11,009 nt of DNA from CAZRIE01 sp964600075. Its GTDB lineage: Bacteria > Bacteroidota > Bacteroidia > Flavobacteriales > Flavobacteriaceae. The stretch covers positions 1 to 11,009 of the forward strand of contig CAZRIE010000134.1 of NCBI GenBank assembly GCA_964600075.1, written 5' to 3'. The position numbers were made by a program, and so were the translations under genes. The notes under the pieces are model-generated. The model was given only the letters and a program-made list of their open reading frames with translations, had not been told where the DNA came from and searched no databases. Below, in pieces: positions 5,514-11,009 of the stretch (positions within the stretch are counted from its first letter, which is position 1; each line of letters starts with the position of its first letter).

Positions 5514-7580
5514 TTATCTTTTTAAGGTAAAATGACTTTTAAACTCTTTTGTAAGATTATCTTTCACGTATGAAATTCTGAACCAGTAGTCGCTCGAAGG
5601 GGCTTCGCTACCATTCAAAGTACCATCCCATCCGATACCGTCGCTAAACTTATATTGCAGCGTACCGTACTGATCGAAAATGCTTACCTCAGATTTTTCG
5701 ATTTCCGGAAAGCCAACAATATTCCAAGTATCATTATTTCCATCACCGTTTGGCGTAAAAAAACGAGGGAAGTCGACCACAAGAAATTCCTGAAAGAGCA
5801 TACTGCAGCCATATGAGTCTGTAACTGCGGCAATATGTTCGCCCGCACTTAAATTCTCGAACCTATTCACGGAACCGAAAGGCTCGCCATCGATACTATA
5901 GCTATATGTACTGTTTCCCTCTGCAATAATATCTATAGTATTATTGTTCGTGAATAGATCTGAAACAAAAACAACATTGAAAACATCTGGTTGTTGGGAG
6001 AAGACCACTTTGGTGCTTATTGAGAAATCACATCCGAACTTAAGATTTTGTAACACCACATAATACTCCCCTACCGAAGAAGCCGTGTAAAATGAATCCG
6101 TAGCGTCTGCTATCAAGTTTTCTGGTGCGATGCTCTCTTTATACCATGTGAAGATATAGTCTGAAGGTATTAATCTGGTATTCAATACGGGCAATGGGTC
6201 TAAAGTGTTACCCAACCTATCAAGGCAAAGCACATATTCTTCTTTAAGCGAAGTTTCAAAATCAAGCCCTTGTATTTTTAGTTGAAACGTAACTATTTCG
6301 TAACAGCTATTTCTTGATGAAATACGGGCATAAATAGTTTCTGCGCTACTGGTCACATAATCACGTATATTAGAAATAGGATTCGAATACCCTATCGCAT
6401 CGGCCTCTGAAATATAGTACATAACCTGATAGACCGTTGCATCTTGGTCTCCCAAGATCCGGCTTCCATTAGCCAAGAAATCGAAACTTTCTTTACCATT
6501 CGCATCGATATCGCAAGCTACTAAATCCAAAGGCGCCTGCTTTACATTGGGAGGGGCAATAAACTCAACTAACAAATTACCTGTTGAGAGACAGGTTCCC
6601 GAAAAAATCAAATCTACACTGTAGTTGCCTTCTTCGATGAGATCGACCTGTGCGTTACCAGCCCATTGCGGTACTTCGACATCATCTTTGTACCACCTAT
6701 AATCTTGAACTCCGTTTACCGAGACATCTAACGCTACAGTTTCGCCGATACAGACCGGATTTCCGTTAACAACAGTTCTATCGCCACCCAGATCTAAACC
6801 CAAAGAAAAACTGCCAGCCTCTAAAAATACCGCTGAATCTACTTGGGAATCTTGGTTATCGGAAATGACCAATTTTATCGAATACTTCTCCCCTGGATTG
6901 ACCAAGGATTCGGCCTTTAGGCTCTTTGTCTGTCCGTGAAAAGATATAGCAGAGCCCCTTCCGTTTATCTTATCAAAAAAACTAAGGTTTCGGGGGCCGC
7001 ATTCGCCTGTTATACCAGGCCTGATAGTAGTCGCACTTACGGGAAGGTCACTATCGGGAATAATGGCCAAATTGGTAGAAACCCCTTTGGAGTCAGTCAA
7101 AATAAAAGCGAACACGTCGGAATAAATACATTGATAGTTTTCTTGATATTCCTCAGAGGCAAAGAGAAAATTAAAACTCATACTGTTGGTCAAAGGCACA
7201 AAATCGAACTGAATGAAGGTGGCGTTAAATAGGTTGCTGGTATTTGTAATCGCCCTAAGTTCCTTATCTCCCGGCCATTCTTCATCACCAGAATCATTAA
7301 TTCCAATATTAGGCCCTTTTGCATCCCTGACCTTTCCGGTTGATAGAATAATTCCCTCTTCATAGGGAAAATCGGTCCTATTTGCATTAAAATAACCAAT
7401 TCCGTTAACGCGTTGCGAAGTTCCCGTAAAAGAAGTGTAATTTGAAGTTTCGGCACAATTGCTATCAACAAGCACATCTCGCACAAGCTCTTCAATGGTA
7501 TAATTTGTATCATCCACCTGGAACTGCCCAAATAACTCCATAGTGCACAAAAGGAGTGCAAAGAAGATAAGTGCTTTCAT
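5514..7580 (-). CDS. choice-of-anchor L domain surface protein with T9SS type B sorting domain
   Basis: This encodes a 688-residue exported protein. The ATG at 7580 is preferred over the TTG two codons earlier because it starts directly with the signal peptide (MKALIFFALLLCTMELFGQ). Residues about 20-260 are a choice-of-anchor L domain: an early Cys in DSNCAET, EGIILSTG, the MSFNFLFASEEY core, DVFAFIL and VSDNQD. Two to three immunoglobulin/PKD-like beta domains follow (about 262-340, 345-440 and 445-600), with paired cysteines and motifs such as YRWYKD and FTWYKE. The last 85 residues, from FPRFFTPNGDGNNDTW to SHFTLKR, are the gliding-motility-associated type B C-terminal domain that directs passage through the T9SS and surface attachment. 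The likely role is an adhesin or surface-matrix protein; the ligand is unknown. A 15-bp palindrome lies just upstream. No clear terminator follows. Confidence 0.92.
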   Translation of the reverse strand: MKALIFFALLLCTMELFGQFQVDDTNYTIEELVRDVLVDSNCAETSNYTSFTGTSQRVNGIGYFNANRTDFPYEEGIILSTGKVRDAKGPNIGINDSGDEEWPGDKELRAITNTSNLFNATFIQFDFVPLTNSMSFNFLFASEEYQENYQCIYSDVFAFILTDSKGVSTNLAIIPDSDLPVSATTIRPGITGECGPRNLSFFDKINGRGSAISFHGQTKSLKAESLVNPGEKYSIKLVISDNQDSQVDSAVFLEAGSFSLGLDLGGDRTVVNGNPVCIGETVALDVSVNGVQDYRWYKDDVEVPQWAGNAQVDLIEEGNYSVDLIFSGTCLSTGNLLVEFIAPPNVKQAPLDLVACDIDANGKESFDFLANGSRILGDQDATVYQVMYYISEADAIGYSNPISNIRDYVTSSAETIYARISSRNSCYEIVTFQLKIQGLDFETSLKEEYVLCLDRLGNTLDPLPVLNTRLIPSDYIFTWYKESIAPENLIADATDSFYTASSVGEYYVVLQNLKFGCDFSISTKVVFSQQPDVFNVVFVSDLFTNNNTIDIIAEGNSTYSYSIDGEPFGSVNRFENLSAGEHIAAVTDSYGCSMLFQEFLVVDFPRFFTPNGDGNNDTWNIVGFPEIEKSEVSIFDQYGTLQYKFSDGIGWDGTLNGSEAPSSDYWFRISYVKDNLTKEFKSHFTLKR

Positions 7581-7594
7581 TTTCAATAGCGTGT

Positions 7595-7620
7595 TTCCGA
7601 AATTCGGAACTCTAAATATA
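7595..7620 (-). promoter_or_regulatory. promoter region of the surface-protein gene with 15-bp palindrome
   Basis: TTCCGAA-A-TTCGGAA (7595-7609) is a perfect palindrome with one central base, 14 bp before the ATG at 7580. Next to it, TATATTTA on the minus strand (7613-7620) matches the -7 consensus at seven of eight positions, so transcription would start inside the palindrome. It may be an operator or a 5' hairpin in the mRNA. No -33 TTTG box is visible. Confidence 0.4.
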
Positions 7621-7628
7621 CTCGGAAT

Positions 7629-7973
7629 TTATCTATTCTCTAAGGTATGTATGACTTTTCTATACCTCAACAACTCTGTTTTGACCTAGGGTAAAAGCAA
7701 GATTAGACCGATTATATTCGGTGCCAACATAGAAAACATCATAGCTTCGGAAAAAGCGGTTACAGCATCAAAACTCCCGGCAGTACTGGCATATCGATTT
7801 CGGCCCCGACCATAATCTGACGGGTGACAATTAATACCAGAGTTGTCATCGTGCAAACGACAACCGTGTCAATAAAAGGTTCGAACAAAGCCCAAACCTT
7901 CACTCTCAGTATTGCGTGGCTTTACCACTGAACGGACAATTGATGCCTATGACGGATATTCTCTTTGACCCAT
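7629..7973 (-). pseudogene. decayed remnant of an alanine/sodium symporter (AGCS family)
   Basis: Translating the minus strand piecewise recovers the C-terminal part of an amino acid:cation symporter (AGCS/DagA/AlsT type) in broken frames. Piece 1 (7946-about 7890) reads ASIVRSVVKPRNTESEGLG, aligning with the family's SxIAHAAxKTxxPVxEGL segment. After a frameshift, piece 2 (about 7900-7760) reads LFEPFIDTVVVCTMTTLVL, which is highly characteristic of AGCS. After another frame change and the loss of roughly 80 residues expected in between, piece 3 (about 7784-7629) reads FDAVTAFSEAMMFSMLAPN and IIGLILLLP. It then meets an in-frame TAG (7686-7688) and continues VKTELLRYRK to a natural TAA at 7629. 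The N-terminal two thirds are absent. With at least two frameshifts, internal stops (7947-7949 and 7686-7688) and deletions, it cannot make a transporter. An intact Lrp/AsnC gene lies upstream on the same strand. Confidence 0.78.
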
Positions 7974-7985
7974 CTTTTTTTTATG

Positions 7986-8034
7986 AGTAATCAGTAATCA
8001 GTAATCAGTAATCAGTAATCAGTAATCAGTAATC
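7986..8034. repeat. tandem array of seven exact heptamers (AGTAATC)
   Basis: Seven uninterrupted, identical copies of AGTAATC (GATTACT on the other strand) occupy 49 bp, preceded by a run of eight T (7975-7982). The unit length is not a multiple of three and the array lies outside any intact gene, so copy-number change would not shift a reading frame. It lies 39 bp past the Lrp/AsnC stop codon and about 13 bp from the surviving end of the symporter remnant. Such short tandem arrays vary by strand slippage. It may mark the breakpoint where the symporter gene was lost, or change spacing or folding in the 3' region of the regulator mRNA. Confidence 0.95.
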
Positions 8035-8064
8035 TAAAAAACTAAACTCTGATACTTCTAAGCT

Positions 8065-8080
8065 CCTATATTCCTATATT
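8065..8080. repeat. 8-bp tandem duplication at the regulator stop codon
   Basis: CCTATATT occurs twice in direct tandem (8065-8072 and 8073-8080). The second copy contains the stop codon of the Lrp/AsnC gene (TAG on the minus strand, 8074-8076). It is a second sign of slippage close to the heptamer array and may have moved the end of the reading frame. Confidence 0.7.
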
Positions 8081-8559
8081 TTTTTTGAGCTTGAATTTGC
8101 GGCTTGAACTTTTTTTCCAATAGGAGCGTTCGATACCACGTTAGATAGCACAATATGAGTTCGGGTCTCCCCATACTGAATCAACTTGTCGATAAATTCC
8201 TCTAGATGAAATTGATCACTTAGAACTACTTCCATAACAATGTTCTCGTTACCGGTAATTCGATAGCAGTTGACTACTTCTTTGAACGATTTTACAATTT
8301 CAAGAAAGGGCTTGAGCTTGCCCATAAAGGCCCTTAACGTAATAATAGCTTTCAGTTGGTGACCAACCTTGGCATGTGAGACTTTAGTCGTATACCCCTC
8401 AATGATTCCGAGATCTTCCATCTTCTTTATACGTTCCGCCACCGCTGGTGGCGTGAGGCCGACTTTACGCCCGATATCGGCAAACGTTTCCCGCGCATTG
8501 TCTTGCAGACATTTGAGGATTTTCCAGTTTAAATCATCGATGTTTAGATTCAAAGCCAT
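8074..8559 (-). CDS. Lrp/AsnC family transcriptional regulator
   Basis: This encodes a 161-residue regulator of the feast/famine family, the usual length. Residues about 6-55 are the N-terminal helix-turn-helix domain: DDLNWKILKCLQDNARETFADIG, then the recognition region GLTPPAVAERIKKMEDLGIIEGY. Residues about 65-145 are the RAM ligand-binding and oligomerisation domain (LKAIITLRAF, CYRITGNENIVMEVV, then FIDKLIQYGETRTHIVLS). Members form dimers to octamers, bind amino acids and wrap DNA, often repressing their own gene and acting on an adjacent amino acid transporter or enzyme. Here a dead symporter lies downstream and the gene at 8675 is divergent. The symmetrical intergenic region suggests autoregulation. 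The Ser/Lys-rich tail ends at a stop codon inside an 8-bp tandem duplication. The effector is unknown. Confidence 0.93.
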   Translation of the reverse strand: MALNLNIDDLNWKILKCLQDNARETFADIGRKVGLTPPAVAERIKKMEDLGIIEGYTTKVSHAKVGHQLKAIITLRAFMGKLKPFLEIVKSFKEVVNCYRITGNENIVMEVVLSDQFHLEEFIDKLIQYGETRTHIVLSNVVSNAPIGKKVQAANSSSKKI

Positions 8560-8569
8560 ATGTCTTTAA

Positions 8570-8659
8570 TAATTTGTTATCAAAAGCTAATATACAAATT
8601 CACTTTTGATTCAAAAGCAAAAAATCATGAAGTGACCGTAACTTTATAATAACAAATTA
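8570..8659. promoter_or_regulatory. symmetrical divergent promoter/operator region
   Basis: The 115-bp gap between the Lrp/AsnC gene and the gene at 8675 has nested symmetry. TAATTTGTTAT (8570-8580) and its exact reverse complement ATAACAAATTA (8649-8659) lie 10 and 15 bp before the two start codons. Between them is the 15-bp palindrome CTTTTGATTCAAAAG (8603-8617), with a half copy TCAAAAGC at 8580-8587. Near-consensus -7 elements lie just inside each arm: TAGCTTTT on the minus strand (8582-8589) and TAACTTTA on the plus strand (8639-8646). The arms would thus overlap both transcription starts. A 15-bp AT-rich palindrome fits the general form of Lrp-family operators. Binding by the neighbouring regulator is inference. 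Confidence 0.5.
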
Positions 8660-8674
8660 CCAGTAAAAAGAATT

Positions 8675-9088
8675 ATGTCTTACAATAATCTTGGTACGCT
8701 ACCCGTGTATAAAAAAGCACTCAAACTCTGCCAAATGAGTAGGGAAATTGCGTCGTATGTGTCTTTTAATAAAGATCTTTTAAAGCTGTACCAATCGAAT
8801 AGCCTTAGGGATATCATTGCCGATTCATTATTGACGGATACAATACTGATACCAAAAAAAATAGCTTTAGCAGAATCAGCAGATTCGCATACCGAGCGAA
8901 TGAAGAGTGCCACTTACATTAGTATCATGATTCGAAACATCAGTTCGTATTGCAACGGACTTGAAAATGATGGCGTTAAAGAGAAAGAATACCTCAATCT
9001 TTTACGACAAGAAATCAGAAGTTTTCGTGAGTCGTTCAAAAAGTGGCGAAGTTCTTTCCCTGATAGTGGAAACTCGTATTGGAACTAA
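8675..9088 (+). CDS. small helical protein of unknown function
   Basis: This encodes 137 residues with no signal peptide or membrane segment, so a cytoplasmic protein is expected. I do not recognise a family with confidence. The sequence is predicted almost entirely helical: about 9-30 (LPVYKKALKLCQMSREIASYV), 43-60, 63-90, and a long C-terminal helix about 104-127 rich in Arg, Lys and Glu. The layout, and the opening YKKALKLCQMSREI followed by an IPKKIALAE segment, distantly recalls four-helix-bundle proteins of the S23/IVP type (AxxLxxxIY... IPSNIAEG). The key residues are not conserved well enough to claim it. The gene is divergent from the Lrp/AsnC regulator across a symmetrical control region, which suggests shared regulation. 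The ATG at 8675 follows a near-consensus -7 element (8639-8646). Codon use looks like its neighbours, so it is probably a real gene. Confidence 0.72.
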   Translation: MSYNNLGTLPVYKKALKLCQMSREIASYVSFNKDLLKLYQSNSLRDIIADSLLTDTILIPKKIALAESADSHTERMKSATYISIMIRNISSYCNGLENDGVKEKEYLNLLRQEIRSFRESFKKWRSSFPDSGNSYWN

Positions 9089-9132
9089 CCCTTTCTATCG
9101 GCACCTTTACTAAAACCTTATTATTTATCACC

Positions 9133-9160
9133 TTTGTTCTTTTTTAAAGTTTTAATTTTG
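9133..9160 (+). promoter_or_regulatory. Bacteroidota-type promoter of purU
   Basis: TTTG at 9133-9136 and TAATTTTG at 9153-9160 match the -33 and -7 consensus elements (TTTG, TAnnTTTG), with a 16-bp spacer slightly shorter than usual. Transcription would start near 9166, about 12 nt before the TTG start codon at 9178. This is the best complete promoter in the window. Confidence 0.55.
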
Positions 9161-9177
9161 GATTTTATACCAATACT

Positions 9178-10029
9178 TTGAAAATAACTATCCTAATCAA
9201 TTGCCCCGACCAATCGGGAATTATAAGTGCACTGACCAACTATATTAGTCTGCAAAACGGTAATATTATATATCTTGACCAACATGTCGATAAAGATGCC
9301 AATGTTTTCTTTATGCGTTTGGAAAGTGATTTCGAAAACACCAATTTCAATGTTGCAGCGTTTAAAGCAGGATTTCAAAAAGATTTGGCGGAAACCTATC
9401 ACATGAAGTGGAGTATGCATCTAGCGGTTACTAGACCGAAGATGGCCCTGTTCGTTTCTAAATATAACCACTGTTTATATGATCTGTTAAGTAGATTCCA
9501 TTCTAGGGAATTGGAAGTCGATATCCCTTTTATTATAAGTAATCACTACGATCTTGCACCGATTGCCCGCCAGTTTGACATTCCATTCCATCACATACCC
9601 TTCAATAAAGATATAAAAGACGTAGCCGAGACCGCACAATTGAAACTTTTGACCGAAAACAAGGTCGATTTTATTGTCCTGGCCAGGTATATGCAGATTG
9701 TCAGCTCAAAAATTATCGACAACTACGCGAATAAAATTATCAATATACATCACTCTTTTTTACCTGCATTTGCGGGTGCAAAGCCCTATCACGCAGCCTT
9801 TAAAAGAGGGGTAAAAATCATTGGGGCCACCAGCCATTACGTGACCGAAGATTTGGATGCCGGTCCTATCATTGAACAAGACGTGACTGCCGTCTCCCAT
9901 TCACACAGTATAAAAGATTTCATCGCCAAAGGTAGGGATCTCGAAAAAATCGTTCTCGCTCGTGCAGTAAAGCTACACGTACAACGTAAGACGATGGTCT
10001 ATAATAATAAAACAGTCATATTTTCTTGA
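9178..10029 (+). CDS. purU: formyltetrahydrofolate deformylase
   Basis: This hydrolyses 10-formyltetrahydrofolate to tetrahydrofolate and formate in the cytoplasm, balancing the one-carbon pool and supplying formate for purine synthesis. The 283 residues match the family length. Residues 1-80 are the N-terminal ACT domain (ITILINCPDQSGIISALTNYI, then DQHVDKDANVFFMRLE). Residues about 87-283 are the formyltransferase-fold catalytic domain. The active-site motif NIHHSFLPAF gives Asn189 and His191, and LDAGPI gives Asp227, equivalent to the catalytic Asn-His-Asp of PurN and PurU. FIVLARYMQI is also typical. The start is TTG: no ATG or GTG lies between the upstream in-frame stop and this codon, the next ATG would cut the ACT domain, and the N-terminus aligns with the family from here. 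A well-placed promoter precedes it. It is probably a single-gene unit. Confidence 0.95.
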   Translation: MKITILINCPDQSGIISALTNYISLQNGNIIYLDQHVDKDANVFFMRLESDFENTNFNVAAFKAGFQKDLAETYHMKWSMHLAVTRPKMALFVSKYNHCLYDLLSRFHSRELEVDIPFIISNHYDLAPIARQFDIPFHHIPFNKDIKDVAETAQLKLLTENKVDFIVLARYMQIVSSKIIDNYANKIINIHHSFLPAFAGAKPYHAAFKRGVKIIGATSHYVTEDLDAGPIIEQDVTAVSHSHSIKDFIAKGRDLEKIVLARAVKLHVQRKTMVYNNKTVIFS

Positions 10030-10135
10030 AATTAGCTTTTGCATAAGATTTTAGCTATTCGGTCGTTGTATTTGTGATTCTTAAGACCAAATAAATTGAT
10101 CTGGAATTTCTTTCGAACAGCTAAACACAATTCTT

Positions 10136-10843
10136 ATGACAAAAAAAATACTAGTTTGCATTGTTACCTTTCAATTGTTTGCCTGTAGCGAACTTCAGCA
10201 AGTCGTCAACCAACTACCGCAAGGAAATATAGGAATCACCAACGATCAGATTGCACAAGGCCTTAGACAGGCGTTAGACAAGGGTATAGATCAACAGGTA
10301 AGCAAACTTACTCAACAAGATGGTTTCTTTAAAAACGAGCTCGTAAAAATTCTTCTGCCCGAAGAGTTGCAGAAAGTAGATAAAACACTTCGTGATATCG
10401 GTCTAGGAAATTTGGCCGACGAAGGCCTTAAAGTATTGAACCGGGCAGCAGAAGACGCAGTCGGTGAGGCTACTCCAATTTTTGTAAATGCTGTAAAGGG
10501 CATCACCTTCAACGATGCAAAAAATATATTGCTGGGAAACGATGATGCGGCGACTCAATATTTAACATCGACCACACAGACCGAATTATACAGTAAGTTC
10601 AATCCGATTATAAAGAATTCTTTCGACAAAGTGGGTGCCGATAAAATCTGGAGCAACCTTATCAGCAAATATAATAGCATTCCCTTGACCAAAAAAGTGA
10701 ATCCCGATTTGACCGATTATGTTACGCAAGAAGCATTGAAGGGGGTTTACACCATGATTGCGATAGAAGAAAAAGAGATTCGCACGTCGGTTTCTGCCCG
10801 TACGACCGACCTTCTTAGAAAAGTCTTCGTATTACAGGATTAA
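10136..10843 (+). CDS. DUF4197 domain-containing lipoprotein
   Basis: This encodes a 235-residue predicted lipoprotein. The leader MTKKILVCIVTFQLFAC has a good lipobox (LFAC, Cys17). The mature protein is helical, without membrane segments, and matches DUF4197. Landmarks are the ITNDQIAQGLRQALDKGI segment near residue 40, FFKNELVKILLPEELQKV, GLGNLADEGLKVLNRAAEDAV, ITFNDAKNILLGNDDAATQYL, and a C-terminal block (VNPDLTDYVTQEALKGVYTMIAIEEKEIR) ending in LLRKVF. These blocks are conserved across Bacteroidota and proteobacterial members, but no biochemical function is established. It should sit in the periplasm, anchored to a membrane. It follows purU by 106 bp with no terminator seen between, so partial read-through is possible, though the gap suggests its own promoter. 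Function is unknown; family assignment is confident. Confidence 0.9.
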   Translation: MTKKILVCIVTFQLFACSELQQVVNQLPQGNIGITNDQIAQGLRQALDKGIDQQVSKLTQQDGFFKNELVKILLPEELQKVDKTLRDIGLGNLADEGLKVLNRAAEDAVGEATPIFVNAVKGITFNDAKNILLGNDDAATQYLTSTTQTELYSKFNPIIKNSFDKVGADKIWSNLISKYNSIPLTKKVNPDLTDYVTQEALKGVYTMIAIEEKEIRTSVSARTTDLLRKVFVLQD

Positions 10844-10858
10844 GGTAAAAAAATTACT

Positions 10859-10892
10859 CTAAGCCTTACAATGATTTGAATACTAAGCCTTA
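10859..10892. repeat. 10-bp direct repeat after the DUF4197 gene
   Basis: CTAAGCCTTA occurs at 10859-10868 and again at 10883-10892, 24 bp apart start to start, in the non-coding DNA after the stop codon. Its role is unknown; it may be the trace of a small duplication. Confidence 0.6.
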
Positions 10893-10921
10893 AATTTTAT
10901 AAAAATTCTTTTCGAATCTAT

Positions 10922-10961
10922 AATCTTTGATAAGATATGCGGCTAAAAGATTGTTTTTTTT
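10922..10961 (+). terminator. possible weak intrinsic terminator of the DUF4197 gene
   Basis: AATCTTT (10922-10928) can pair with AAAGATT (10946-10952), a 7-bp AT-rich stem with a 17-nt loop, followed by G and eight T (10954-10961). It lies about 80 bp after the stop codon. The T-tract is convincing but the stem is weak. Nothing else is recognised up to the window end. Confidence 0.35.
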
Positions 10962-11009
10962 ATAGTGAATTATTTGAGTAGGTAACTTTTTGAATCAGTT
11001 AGTTTAAAA

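Noticed and set aside
7190..7561. Alternative minus-strand frame within the surface-protein gene
   Set aside because: It overlaps the choice-of-anchor L domain in another frame and has no recognisable features.
7581..7586. TTG start two codons before the ATG of the surface-protein gene
   Set aside because: The ATG at 7580 gives a complete signal peptide, and nothing favours the rarer start codon here.
7986..8034. CRISPR array
   Set aside because: The seven 7-bp units are contiguous, with no spacers, and no cas genes are present. It is a simple tandem repeat.
1..11009. A novel defence or multi-gene accessory system
   Set aside because: Apart from the MFS/DJ-1 pair, the genes are recognisable, independently placed envelope or metabolic functions. 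No nuclease, toxin-antitoxin pair, reverse transcriptase, recombinase or phage gene is present to support such a claim.

Overview
The window looks like an ordinary chromosomal stretch of a marine-type member of the Flavobacteriaceae (Bacteroidota). The evidence is a secreted protein with a type IX secretion system (T9SS) type B C-terminal sorting domain and a choice-of-anchor L domain, several short lipoprotein leaders, protein families common in flavobacteria (DUF1684, DUF4197), moderately low GC, no clear Shine-Dalgarno sequences before starts, and several matches to the Bacteroidota -7 promoter element TAnnTTTG. The genus cannot be fixed from the sequence alone.

Layout. A DUF1684 lipoprotein (64-717, minus) is divergent from a two-gene plus-strand operon: an MFS transporter (937-2142) and, 5 bp later, a DJ-1/PfpI-family protein (2148-2885). 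The divergent region has back-to-back TAnnTTTG elements around a 10-bp palindrome, and a strong intrinsic terminator hairpin 22 bp before the MFS start codon, so the MFS leader may be attenuated. A minus-strand block follows: a secreted alpha/beta hydrolase with a TPR-like C-terminus (2937-4349), a small MscS-family channel (4556-5380) and a T9SS-exported 688-residue surface protein (5514-7580). The 490-bp gap above it is not empty. It holds a decayed, internally deleted C-terminal remnant of an alanine/sodium symporter (AGCS family, 7629-about 7973, minus), bordered by seven exact copies of a 7-bp repeat (7986-8034).

An Lrp/AsnC-type regulator (8074-8559, minus) reads toward that remnant and is divergent from a small helical protein of unknown function (8675-9088, plus). 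Their 115-bp shared promoter region is markedly symmetrical. The window ends with purU, formyltetrahydrofolate deformylase (9178-10029, TTG start, recognisable promoter), and a DUF4197 lipoprotein (10136-10843).

How the genes relate. Only the MFS/DJ-1 pair is convincingly an operon. The Lrp/AsnC gene and the symporter remnant were plausibly a regulator/transporter pair whose transporter has been lost. The other genes appear to be independent envelope or housekeeping functions. I found no CRISPR array, intact mobile element, tRNA or rRNA gene, and no convincing new multi-gene system. The most interesting items are the symporter pseudogene with its adjoining heptamer array, the possible attenuator ahead of the MFS operon, and the symmetrical Lrp/AsnC control region.
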